Notes under the pieces: generated by a model
Told to the model about the DNA's origin: nothing
Databases searched by the model: none
What the model saw: only the letters and a program-made list of their open reading frames with translations
Part shown: positions 32,724-40,602 of the stretch, piece after piece
Layout of the letters: each line of letters opens with the position of its first letter
Numbering within the stretch: position 1 is the first letter of the stretch
Program-made: the position numbers and the translations under genes
Assembly (NCBI RefSeq): GCF_004364155.1
Contig: NZ_SOAZ01000018.1
Span: 1-59,730, forward strand
DNA from: Fonticella tunisiensis
GTDB lineage: Bacteria; Bacillota; Clostridia; Clostridiales; Caloramatoraceae
DNA: 59,730 bases
Direction: 5' to 3'

Positions 32724-33983
32724 TTATAACATACTTGTCATAACCGGATAGTCGTCTTCCGTAACTCCTCCCATCATGGGTTTTAATCCGGAGTGGAGGA
32801 AAACTGAACGCATGACTGCCTTTGGACCGTATTTGAGCCTTATGGCGTCTATGGCCTTGTCGAGGCGGCTGCTTTTTTCCGTGTCTTCATCATCTAAGAA
32901 ACTAATCTGGTAGAACTCGCTGCTGCATAGCTCGGATAGGTATACGCCAAGATGTCTTATAGGTTCGCCTCTCCATATTTCGTCAAAGAGGTTATAGGCA
33001 GTTTCGGCAATTTTCCTTGTTGAGTTTGTAGGTGTGAGAAGTTTTCTCTGATGGGAATAGTTTACGAAACTGCTGGTTTTGAGGCTGACAGAAACAAGCC
33101 TGCAGCAGTTTCCTAAATTCCTGAGCCTCATAGAGGCGGTTTCTACAAGGGATAATAAAACCATATGGGCGGTTTTTCTGTCTGCAACATCAAAGGAGGT
33201 TGTAGTGGAGTTTCCTACACCTTTAACCTCAGGAAGGTTACAGCTTCTAACCTCAGAATCCTCTATTCCATTTGCATAATTCCATATTAAAACTCCATGG
33301 CTCTTAAGGGACGCTTTTAAGATTTCAACGTCGTGGTTTGCAAGGTCACCTATGGTGTAGATGTTCATTTTGTTAAGCTTTGGAAGGGTAGCCCTTCCAA
33401 CCATAAATAGATTTTCAACGGGAAGGGGCCACATTTTTTCCCTTATCTCATGGGGAAAAAGCGTATGTACTTTATCGGGCTTTTCAAGATCAGAAGCCAC
33501 TTTAGCAAGAAGCTTGTTTGTAGATATTCCAACGTTTACTGTAAAGCCCAGATCCTCTCTAATCCTGTCCTTTATTTTGTAGGCAAGCTCAATGTAATCC
33601 TTATATATGTTTTCCGTGCCGGCAAAGTCAAGAAAGCATTCATCTATGGAGAACCTCTGTATATAAGGAGTATATTCCCTTAAAATCTCAACCATTGCAT
33701 TGCTGGACCTTATATAAAGGTCATACATGGGAGGAACTATAATAAGGTCCCTGCATTTTTGCCTTGCACTAAAGAGGGGCTCGCCGGTTTGTATGCCGTA
33801 TTTTTTGGCAGGGATGGACTTTGCAAGCACAATTCCATGCCTGCTCCTGGGATCACCTCCAACAACCGATGGAACCATCCTGAGGTCCAAGGTATCTCCA
33901 TGCTGTAGGTTATAAACTGAAGTCCATGAAAGATATGCTGAATTTACGTCAATATGAAAAATTATTCTATTACTGCTAACCAT
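32724..33983 (-). CDS. Y-family DNA polymerase (UmuC/DinB-like), SOS-regulated
   Basis: 419 aa. Palm motifs FHIDVNSAYLSW at about 8-19 (metal Asp and steric-gate Tyr) and RFSIDECFLDF (catalytic DE). The clamp-binding-like motif QISFLDDED is near the C-terminus. It is clearly distinct from the DinB at 26027: longer, with a different little finger (STTTSFDVADRKTA). Likely a damage-tolerant translesion polymerase. I chose ATG 33983 (GAAGGGA upstream). A perfect LexA palindrome lies 45 bp before the start. Co-transcribed with the 87-aa gene. Confidence 0.92.
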   Translation of the reverse strand: MVSSNRIIFHIDVNSAYLSWTSVYNLQHGDTLDLRMVPSVVGGDPRSRHGIVLAKSIPAKKYGIQTGEPLFSARQKCRDLIIVPPMYDLYIRSSNAMVEILREYTPYIQRFSIDECFLDFAGTENIYKDYIELAYKIKDRIREDLGFTVNVGISTNKLLAKVASDLEKPDKVHTLFPHEIREKMWPLPVENLFMVGRATLPKLNKMNIYTIGDLANHDVEILKASLKSHGVLIWNYANGIEDSEVRSCNLPEVKGVGNSTTTSFDVADRKTAHMVLLSLVETASMRLRNLGNCCRLVSVSLKTSSFVNYSHQRKLLTPTNSTRKIAETAYNLFDEIWRGEPIRHLGVYLSELCSSEFYQISFLDDEDTEKSSRLDKAIDAIRLKYGPKAVMRSVFLHSGLKPMMGGVTEDDYPVMTSML

Positions 33984-34027
33984 ATAAGTCCCTTCCATCT
34001 TTTACATATTTCCAGACATATTATACA

Positions 34028-34041
34028 CGAACATATGTTCG
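34028..34041. promoter_or_regulatory. LexA (SOS) box
   Basis: CGAACATATGTTCG, a perfect 14-bp palindrome matching the Gram-positive LexA/DinR consensus CGAAC-N4-GTTCG. Located upstream of the minus-strand polymerase gene. Confidence 0.93.
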
Positions 34042-34083
34042 GTGTAAAGCTATTATAATTTTATGCATTTTAGGTGGATTTTA

Positions 34084-34130
34084 TGAAAAAAATAAAAGAT
34101 ATCTGACCCATAAACAGGGTAGATATCCAT
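34084..34130 (-). terminator. Terminator of the MFS gene
   Basis: On the minus strand GATATCTACCC / GGGTCAGATATC (one bulge) followed by TTTTATTTTTT. Confidence 0.8.
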
Positions 34131-34157
34131 TACAGCTAAACTTAAATCTATCTGAAA

Positions 34158-35426
34158 TTAAAATGATTTCATTTCGGAGGGGATTTGATATGCATTGGGG
34201 GATTCATCCTTAACCTTTATAAGAAAGATGCCTCCAATTATAAAGAGCATTATAAGACTTACAACCCCAAGCCTTGAATCACCTGTAATGTTTGTAAATA
34301 CTCCAATTAGAAGTGGTCCCATTATTGCAGCAAACCTTCCGAAAATATTATAGAATCCAAAGAACTCCGAAGACTTTTCCTTTGGTATAATTCTTCCAAA
34401 CAGTGAACGGCTGAGGGCCTGTATTCCACCCTGGGATGTTGCAACAAGCATGGCCATTATCCAGTACTGTAGAGTTGTTTTCAAAAAGTATGCGTATATT
34501 GTGGTGATCGTATATATTATTATTCCAGCAAAAATCATGGTTTTTGCTGAAAATTTCTTTGCAAGCTTTCCAAACAAAAGGGCAAAGGGAAAGGCTACGA
34601 ACTGTGTTACAAGAAGTATTATAAGAAGATCGTTTGACTTAATTCCGACGCTGCTTCCATATATACCAGCCATTTTTATAATTGTTCCAACGCCGTCTAT
34701 ATAGAAGAAATATGCCATTAGAAAGATGAATATGTTTTTATAACCGCTGATGTTCTTTATAGTTTTCCACAGGGTTATAAAGCTTTCTTTAACAGGATGT
34801 TTTGAAGGTTCAGTATAATATATCTGATTGACGTTTTTAAGCATGGGAATTGAAAATAAAAACCACCAGAGAGCTGTTATAATAAATGATAATTTCATTG
34901 CGGCAGCCTGGGAGCTTAAACCAATCAATCCTGGCTTCATAATGAAGACTATGCTTATTATAAATGGTATGGTACTTCCTATATAACCGTATCCAAATCC
35001 CAGGGATGAAATCCAGTCCATCTTTTTTTCCTCTGTTACGTCAACTATAAATGCATCATAGAAGACGTTGGCACCGGAGAAACCTATGGCAGTCAGGGCA
35101 TATATTATAATGCATGTAATCCACTCACCTTCGTTTATCGTGGCAAGAAGCCCTGTAAAAATAGTTCCCATCAGGAAAAAGAAAAGGAATAATTTCTTTT
35201 TATATCCCCTGTAGTCGGAGATCGTTCCAAGAATTGGAGCTAAAAGAGCAATTATAAGCGTTGATACGGAGTTTCCATATGCCCAGTAGGCCATTGCAGT
35301 ATCGCTTCCCCCTTCCCTTAAGACAAATTGATTAAAGAAAATAGGAAGGACAGCAGTTGTAATTGTAATGGAATAGGCAGAGTTTGCCCAGTCATACAGC
35401 ACCCAGCTTCGTTCCTGTTTAGTCAT
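34158..35426 (-). CDS. MFS transporter, UMF1/Atg22-like
   Basis: 422-aa membrane protein with about 12 hydrophobic segments. It begins TKQERSWVLYDWANSAYSI, the recognisable start of the UMF1/Atg22-like branch of the major facilitator superfamily. Atg22 in yeast exports amino acids from the vacuole; bacterial substrates are unknown. Conserved charged loop DYRGYKKK after the second helix. I chose ATG 35426, 6 nt after AAGGAGTG; the upstream GTG is within the RBS. Monocistronic. Confidence 0.87.
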   Translation of the reverse strand: MTKQERSWVLYDWANSAYSITITTAVLPIFFNQFVLREGGSDTAMAYWAYGNSVSTLIIALLAPILGTISDYRGYKKKLFLFFFLMGTIFTGLLATINEGEWITCIIIYALTAIGFSGANVFYDAFIVDVTEEKKMDWISSLGFGYGYIGSTIPFIISIVFIMKPGLIGLSSQAAAMKLSFIITALWWFLFSIPMLKNVNQIYYTEPSKHPVKESFITLWKTIKNISGYKNIFIFLMAYFFYIDGVGTIIKMAGIYGSSVGIKSNDLLIILLVTQFVAFPFALLFGKLAKKFSAKTMIFAGIIIYTITTIYAYFLKTTLQYWIMAMLVATSQGGIQALSRSLFGRIIPKEKSSEFFGFYNIFGRFAAIMGPLLIGVFTNITGDSRLGVVSLIMLFIIGGIFLIKVKDESPNAYQIPSEMKSF

Positions 35427-35612
35427 AAGTTTCACTCCTTACAAAAAATTTCCTTTAATTCTAGCATGGAACATGGGAAAGCCTCTGTCAATAAAAATTT
35501 ATCTGAAAGTTTATAATTTTAATGTTAATAGCTGGAAATTGACCTACAGGTTATGAATATTGAGCTGTTGAGATAAAATAGAATAAGGTACTAAACTTGA
35601 GGGGTGAAGAGT

Positions 35613-37193
35613 GTGTCAGGAAGGATAAAAGAAGTAATAATACTGGAAACAAGTGATATGCATGGGAATATACTTCCAATAAATTATGCCGATAATAGAA
35701 GAAGTGAACACGGCCTGGCTAAGGTTTCGACGCTTATAAAAGAGGAAAGAAGAAAAAACAGCTATTTAATACTTATAGACAACGGAGACATAATTCAGGG
35801 TACTCCACTTGCATATTATTTTGCAAGAATAAACAAAACCTCCATAAACCCTATAATAAAGGCTATGAACCATATGAAATATGACGCAGCTGTTGTTGGA
35901 AACCATGATTTCAACTATGGCAGGGAAATGCTTGAAAAGTCCATGGAGGAATCGGATTTTCCCTGGCTTTCTGCAAACATATTAAGGGAGGATGATGGAA
36001 GGCCCTACTGCGGCAGACCCTATATAATTAAGGATTTTGATGGAATTAAAGTCGCCGTATTAGGAATAACAACATCCTATATACCTAACTGGGAGAACCC
36101 TGTCCATATAAAAGGTATAAAATTTGAAAACCCGGTGGCAACTGCAGAAAAATGGGTTAAACATTTAAGGGAAAATGAGAAGGTGGACGTTCTTGTAGTT
36201 TCATATCACGGAGGTTTTGAAAGGGATATCGAAATAGGTGAGCCTACGGAAGAGCTTACAGGAGAAAACCAGGCCTATGAAATATGTATGAAGCTTCCAG
36301 AAATAGATGTACTTTTAACGGGACATCAGCACAGGGTTATAGAAGGGAAAAATGTGAATGGAGTTTTGGTATTGCAGCCGGGAAGCCTTGGAAAGAGCCT
36401 TGGCAAGGTAACTTTGAAGATTCAAAATCAAAATGAAAGGTGGTCTATTATTGAGAAAAAATCAGAGGTAATCCATGTAAAGGAGTTCCAGGATGATAAA
36501 GAGATCGTAGATTTAGTTAAAAGCTATGAAGAGGAAGTCCGGAAATGGCTGGATAAGCCTATAGGAAGGATTAAAGGGGATATGAGGGTTAAAGATCCGA
36601 TGGAGATAAGGCTTAAGGATAACCCCTTCATTGAGTTTATAAACAGGGTACAGATGAAGTGTTCAGGGGCCACAATATCCAGCACAGCCCTCTTTGACAA
36701 CAATGCCCCCGGATTTCCCGAGAATGTTACTATGAGGGATATAGTTGCAAATTATATCTATCCTAACACTTTGAAGGTATTAAGGCTTAAAGGGAAGGAC
36801 ATAAAGGAAGCCCTTGAAAAGTCTGCATCCTACTTTGAAACCTATGACGGAGGAAAGATAAGGGTAAATTCTGAATTTATATTCCCTAAAGTTCAGCACT
36901 ATAACTACGACATGTGGGAAGGGATAGAGTATAAAATCAACATATCCCGCCCATCAGGCCAGAGAGTTGTAGAATTAAAATACAGGGGAAAACCAATCGA
37001 TATGGAGGAAGAATATGACGTTGTGATGAACAACTACAGGGCAACGGGCGGAGGAAATTATTTTATGTTTAAAGGCAAGCCTGTGGTGAAGGATATAAAC
37101 ATCGATATGGCGGAGCTTATAGCAAATTATATTATGGAAAAGGGGACCATTGAAGCAGCGGTTGATAATAACTGGGAAGTCATACATGATTGA
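35613..37193 (+). CDS. 5'-nucleotidase / 2',3'-cyclic nucleotide phosphodiesterase family
   Basis: 526 aa. The N-terminal metallophosphatase domain (about 1-300) has ETSDMHGNILP, NGDIIQGTP, VGNHDFNYG, VSYHGGFERD and LTGHQHR, giving all metal ligands. The C-terminal 5'-nucleotidase domain (about 325-500) has the substrate-binding FDNNAPGFPENVTMRDIVANY and NYRATGGGNYFMF. Most family members are exported, but here there is no signal peptide or wall anchor, so it would act in the cytoplasm. I prefer GTG 35613 (AGGGGTGA at 5 nt) as start; GTG 35604 is possible. Confidence 0.88.
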   Translation: MSGRIKEVIILETSDMHGNILPINYADNRRSEHGLAKVSTLIKEERRKNSYLILIDNGDIIQGTPLAYYFARINKTSINPIIKAMNHMKYDAAVVGNHDFNYGREMLEKSMEESDFPWLSANILREDDGRPYCGRPYIIKDFDGIKVAVLGITTSYIPNWENPVHIKGIKFENPVATAEKWVKHLRENEKVDVLVVSYHGGFERDIEIGEPTEELTGENQAYEICMKLPEIDVLLTGHQHRVIEGKNVNGVLVLQPGSLGKSLGKVTLKIQNQNERWSIIEKKSEVIHVKEFQDDKEIVDLVKSYEEEVRKWLDKPIGRIKGDMRVKDPMEIRLKDNPFIEFINRVQMKCSGATISSTALFDNNAPGFPENVTMRDIVANYIYPNTLKVLRLKGKDIKEALEKSASYFETYDGGKIRVNSEFIFPKVQHYNYDMWEGIEYKINISRPSGQRVVELKYRGKPIDMEEEYDVVMNNYRATGGGNYFMFKGKPVVKDINIDMAELIANYIMEKGTIEAAVDNNWEVIHD

Positions 37194-37270
37194 GTCCATA
37201 TTTGAAAGATAACAGCATATCTGATATCATTGATTTATACAATTGTTAACGTTTTATAAGGGGTGATGCT

Positions 37271-38107
37271 ATGAATTGGCTGGATAAGCTTGAGAGAAGG
37301 TTTGGCCGATACGCAATAAGGGGACTTATGAAATACATAGTTGGAATAACGGCAGCAGTGTTTGCTTTAAGTTATCTGGACATTACAGGAGTTATTGAGA
37401 GTAAATTACTTCTTATACCTTCAGAAGTTTTAAAGGGTGAGGTATGGAGGCTTATAACCTTTATATTTATCCCTCCAACTAAAGACCCAATCTGGGTATT
37501 GTTTGCACTTTATTTTTACTACATTATAGGTACAGCCCTTGAAAATGCATGGGGCAGCTTTAGGTTTAACCTTTATTATTTAATAGGGATGATAGGTACC
37601 ATCCTGGCGATGTTTATAACAGAAGGAATTGGAACAGCAACATACATAAATCTTTCGATGTTTTTGGCCTTTGCATATATGTATCCAAACTACGAGATAT
37701 TGATTTTTTTCATACTGCCTGTAAAGGTAAAGTATTTGGGATGGCTCTATTGGCTCTTTATATTAAGAACTTTAATTACTGCTCCAGTTAGTGAAAAGGT
37801 GGCTGCGGTTGTTTCCATAATAAACTTTTTTGTATTCTTCGGGCCGGATGTGCTTCATGGAATTAGAAACAGAAGTAAGGTTCACTACAGAAGAAGAAAG
37901 TTTAAAAGCCAGATCCCAGAAATAAGGCTTATACACAGATGTGAAGTATGTGGAATAACTTCAAAGGATGACCCTGACATGGAGTTCAGGTACTGCTCAA
38001 AATGCGAAGGACGCCGCTGCTACTGTATGAACCATATAAAAAATCATGAACATATAAAGGAAGATCCTGAGGATAAAATAATACAATTTCCTTCCAGGGA
38101 TGATTAA
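37271..38107 (+). CDS. Rhomboid-like membrane protein without catalytic motifs, with a Cys-rich zinc-binding tail
   Basis: 278 aa. Residues about 20-200 form six membrane helices with rhomboid-superfamily features: GEVWRLITFIF (the WR motif of loop 1) and ENAWGSFRFNLYYL after helix 2. The catalytic GxSG is NLSM in helix 4, and the helix 6 AHxxG is replaced by FFGPDVLHG, so protease activity is doubtful. The tail (about 222-262) has CEVCG, CSKCEGRRCYCMNH: six or seven Cys and two His resembling a double zinc-binding domain. Resembles inactive rhomboids that bind or traffic membrane clients; function unknown. ATG 37271 follows GGGGTGAT. Confidence 0.75.
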   Translation: MNWLDKLERRFGRYAIRGLMKYIVGITAAVFALSYLDITGVIESKLLLIPSEVLKGEVWRLITFIFIPPTKDPIWVLFALYFYYIIGTALENAWGSFRFNLYYLIGMIGTILAMFITEGIGTATYINLSMFLAFAYMYPNYEILIFFILPVKVKYLGWLYWLFILRTLITAPVSEKVAAVVSIINFFVFFGPDVLHGIRNRSKVHYRRRKFKSQIPEIRLIHRCEVCGITSKDDPDMEFRYCSKCEGRRCYCMNHIKNHEHIKEDPEDKIIQFPSRDD

Positions 38108-38115
38108 AGGAAGTT

Positions 38116-38140
38116 CAGGGACGCGGGTCGTCCCTTTTTA
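38116..38140 (+). terminator. Terminator after the rhomboid-like gene
   Basis: AGGGACG-CGGGT-CGTCCCT stem followed by TTTTTATTA. Confidence 0.85.
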
Positions 38141-38192
38141 TTACGTATAAAACCCACCTTCATGGAAAATATAAAATCAAAGGGGTGGTAAA

Positions 38193-38381
38193 GTGAGAGA
38201 AAGGAAAGGAAAAAATAAATTGTCAGGTAAAAATAGAGATGTTTTAGAACAAACTTTGGATAAATATAATCCTGTTTTAAGCTCAAGGGATCATAGGCTT
38301 GAGTATTTAATAGATAATCCGGAAAGTGAGCCCTTTCCCCACACTGAAGAAGATCATTCCTATGACAGGGTAGGATTATAG
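38193..38381 (+). CDS. Small hypothetical protein, 62 aa
   Basis: Very basic N-terminus (MRERKGKNKLSGKNRD) and acidic C-terminus with DNPESEPFPHTEEDHSYDRV. It is soluble, GTG-started with GGGGTGG 5 nt upstream. No family recognised. A weak hairpin follows at 38389-38417. Confidence 0.55.
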   Translation: MRERKGKNKLSGKNRDVLEQTLDKYNPVLSSRDHRLEYLIDNPESEPFPHTEEDHSYDRVGL

Positions 38382-38388
38382 AATAAGA

Positions 38389-38417
38389 ATTCCCGGGATA
38401 ATATTCCGGGTATTTTT
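38389..38417 (+). terminator. Possible terminator after the 62-aa gene
   Basis: CCCGG / CCGGG with AATT and ATTTTT flanks, short stem followed by a T-run. Confidence 0.5.
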
Positions 38418-38524
38418 AAAGCTCATAATTAATTTTTTCAATAAATATTGCATAGTGGAAAAATATGTAATATTATATTAATTAAGATGTAAAATAAATA
38501 TTTTAATCATATTATATAATTAAT

Positions 38525-38698
38525 TAAATTTAACTTGTTGTGCTAGATAAATTTACAGATGGTTGCTGCGATAAAAAATATATTTCATTCACCAGCACGC
38601 TTAGCAAAGAAGTTCTAAGGCTCGGGATTTGAAAAAATGTGAATTTCATATATTTTTATCAACCCTCAGCCACTTAACTAGCACAACGAATAAATTTA
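38525..38698. repeat. Full-length palindromic MITE-like repeat (locus 8)
   Basis: AAATTTAACTTGTTGTGCTA on the left, CTAGCACAACGAATAAATTT on the right, about 174 bp. Its sequence equals the reverse complement of the 11580-11755 copy apart from a modest number of changes. Inner arms: GCTGCGATAAAAAATATATT and GTGAATTTCATATATTTTTA. The rest of the 38382-38772 gap holds nothing recognised. Confidence 0.9.
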
Positions 38699-38731
38699 GT
38701 TAATTTTTATGCCTGCACCCCCCATCTATGT

Positions 38732-38999
38732 GAGGTGTTTGAGGAGATAAATGGTCTTTAGGGGGTGAGGTTATGGAAGATAAATACATGGTTTATATTG
38801 TTTTATCTATTCCATTACTTATCGCGCTATTTATACTGTGCAGCGGTAGAAACCCCATTTCTATAAGGCTAAAAATGCGAAATTTGCTGTTTGAAGTAAA
38901 TTCCAAAAAAGAAGGCATAGACAAAAAAATAGACAGCCCAGAAACAAAATAAACTGTCTATCTTTCCATAATTATTAAGGCTATTACCTCAAACACCTC
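38732..38999. repeat. 13-bp inverted repeat flanking a small gene
   Basis: GAGGTGTTTGAGG at 38732-38744 and its exact complement CCTCAAACACCTC at 38987-38999, enclosing the 59-aa gene with about 240 bp between the arms. Could define a small mobile unit or a long-range RNA fold. Confidence 0.5.
38773..38952 (+). CDS. 59-aa single-span membrane protein
   Basis: Starts MEDKYMVYIVLSIPLLIALF, then ILCSGRNPISIRLKMRNLLF and a charged tail rich in Lys/Glu. One hydrophobic helix at about 6-23. GGGGGTGAGG precedes ATG 38773 at good spacing. No family recognised. Unusual in being enclosed by a perfect inverted repeat. Confidence 0.6.
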   Translation: MEDKYMVYIVLSIPLLIALFILCSGRNPISIRLKMRNLLFEVNSKKEGIDKKIDSPETK

Positions 39000-39071
39000 T
39001 ACCTGAAAGCTATTAATAAAATAAATATTTATAATGTAAAAAACAGTTTTAAAGCCTGAAAGATTAGGGAT

Positions 39072-39103
39072 AGCCTGAGGCAATATAAATATACATGCTG
39101 AGG
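39072..39103 (-). terminator. Possible terminator of the YfcE-like gene
   Basis: ATAGCCTGAGGCA near 39073 pairs imperfectly with TGCTGAGGCTAT near 39090, directly beyond the stop codon at 39104. T-run weak. Confidence 0.5.
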
Positions 39104-39598
39104 CTATTTGTTCAGGAATTTAATTGCAACATTTATGCCATCTTCTTTAAGCTCTAAAAGTATATATGAATACCATCTTCCCTTTCGCTTATAGGTAGGT
39201 GAGCCAGGGTTAAGCATAAGAGTTTTATTTTTTGTGGTAATTAGGGGCTGGTGGCTGTGTCCAAATATTATTATGTCAACCCTATCCTCTTTGAATTTAT
39301 CATATGCCCTTTCAAGGGTTGTCTTTCCTTCACCATGGCCATGAAAAATACCTATTTTATATCCCATAATCCGTAGTATTTCCTTATCCCTTAAAACGCT
39401 TCTTATGGATTCATTATCATTATTACCAAAAACGCCTATAAAATTATTGTATTTCATCAAAACGTTTACGACTTCTATGCTTGTAAAATCCCCCGCATGG
39501 ATAATCATATCCACATTTTCCATGTATCTATTAACAAATTCAATTAGTCTTTCAGAATGTCTGTGTATATGTGTATCGGATATTATACCGATTCTCAA
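39104..39598 (-). CDS. YfcE/MJ0936-type metallophosphoesterase
   Basis: 164-aa calcineurin-like phosphoesterase. Metal ligands: ISDTH, HAGDFTS, GNNDNES, IFHGHGEG and GHSHQP, with NPGS near the end. Members hydrolyse phosphodiesters such as bis-pNPP in vitro; the biological substrate is not known. I chose TTG 39598, 5 nt after GAGGGTGG; the longer frame starts inside the RBS. Confidence 0.88.
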   Translation of the reverse strand: MRIGIISDTHIHRHSERLIEFVNRYMENVDMIIHAGDFTSIEVVNVLMKYNNFIGVFGNNDNESIRSVLRDKEILRIMGYKIGIFHGHGEGKTTLERAYDKFKEDRVDIIIFGHSHQPLITTKNKTLMLNPGSPTYKRKGRWYSYILLELKEDGINVAIKFLNK

Positions 39599-39656
39599 CA
39601 GCACCACCCTCAAAGCATCTTATATTAAAATAAATGGGATTCTATAATAAAATATG

Positions 39657-39720
39657 AATTTATTAACCTTTTGTGCTATTTTGGGCTTTCAAAGAGCGAT
39701 GCTATAAAAAATATTATAGC
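39657..39720. repeat. Short degenerate copy of the palindromic repeat (locus 9)
   Basis: AATTTATTAACCTTTTGTGC, then GCGATGCTATAAAAAATATT. Only one terminal end and the start of the inner arm are kept. It abuts the DUF3189 stop codon. Confidence 0.6.
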
Positions 39721-39722
39721 TA

Positions 39723-40223
39723 TTAAGAATAGGAGTTTCTTTCTAATCTATTTTTATGCTCTAAGTCTAAACGTATTTGTTCTTTAATCTGCCTGACTAA
39801 ATCTGCAATTTTATTATAGGCCTTTAGCGTTCCATAGGTAACGATTGGTCTTCCAAAGCTTACAAGGTGAAGCTGTCTTGAGCTGAAGCCACCTATTTTC
39901 ATTAATGTATTAACCGTAGGATCGGTGTTTATTATATAAAGGCCATCGGTATCTCCATTTAAAACCTTATACATATCCGTTAAAGGATTAAGTACCATGT
40001 TGGGTTTATACCTCCTGCTTATGGTATAAACTGCACTTCCAAATTCATCCTTGCCTATATATATGAGGTGGGCAGTATCCTTTTTCTCAAGTTTATCAAA
40101 TGTAGGAAGGGTTAAAAGCTCTTTTTCTGTTGGTACTTTATCAATGGGAAGTTTGTTTGCATGTATATTTGCAGCTACTGCCGAGGAATGACATCCTCCT
40201 ACATCCTGATAAATTACTATCAT
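39723..40223 (-). CDS. DUF3189 family protein
   Basis: 166 aa. Starts MIVIYQDVGGCHSSAVAANI, the characteristic N-terminus of DUF3189, a Clostridia/Firmicute family of unknown function. It has the features HLIYIGKDEFG, YIINTDPTVNTLMKIGGF and VSFGRPIVTYGT. Soluble. I prefer the internal ATG 40223, 9 nt after AAGGAG, over ATG 40229, which is only 3 nt away. Single gene. Confidence 0.78.
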   Translation of the reverse strand: MIVIYQDVGGCHSSAVAANIHANKLPIDKVPTEKELLTLPTFDKLEKKDTAHLIYIGKDEFGSAVYTISRRYKPNMVLNPLTDMYKVLNGDTDGLYIINTDPTVNTLMKIGGFSSRQLHLVSFGRPIVTYGTLKAYNKIADLVRQIKEQIRLDLEHKNRLERNSYS

Positions 40224-40251
40224 GTACATACACTCCTTTAAATTATAAACT

Positions 40252-40385
40252 GATTCACGAACTCTACTTTAGCTTCTCAGCTGCCAACTTGCCAAGAACC
40301 TCCAGTTGCTCGCTAAAATAGTTTGTTTCATAAATTTTTTTATCACAGCTTATTAAAAAAGAACCAGCACAACAAGTTAATTTAA
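40252..40385. repeat. Divergent palindromic repeat copy, type-C right end (locus 10)
   Basis: CACGAACTCTACTTTAGCTT, CTCAGCTGCC, AAGAACCTCCAGTTGCTCGC, then TTTTTTTATCACAGCTTATT and CAGCACAACAAGTTAA. The first module is shared with locus 13 and the last with locus 7. The remaining bases to 40567 hold nothing recognised. Confidence 0.75.
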
Positions 40386-40567
40386 AGAAATTTGTTGGAA
40401 AAACAATATAAAGTCGTCATAAGAAATCTCAATATCGTGAATAGTATTTCCTTAAGATAGTAAATAAATTCAAGGAGTATATTTTTATTATAATTATATA
40501 TCACGGGTTTCATACGGAGTTTTAGACATGATGCAGGTGGAATAATTTTGTTTAGATAGAGCTGTAT

Positions 40568-40602
40568 TAAACGCCGATGATATAATTATCATCAGCGTTT
40601 AA
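40568..40602 (-). terminator. Hairpin at the end of the helicase gene
   Basis: TAAACGCCGATGATA / TATCATCAGCGTTTA, 15-bp stem with one mismatch, overlapping the helicase stop codon. The better T-run is on the plus strand. Confidence 0.6.
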
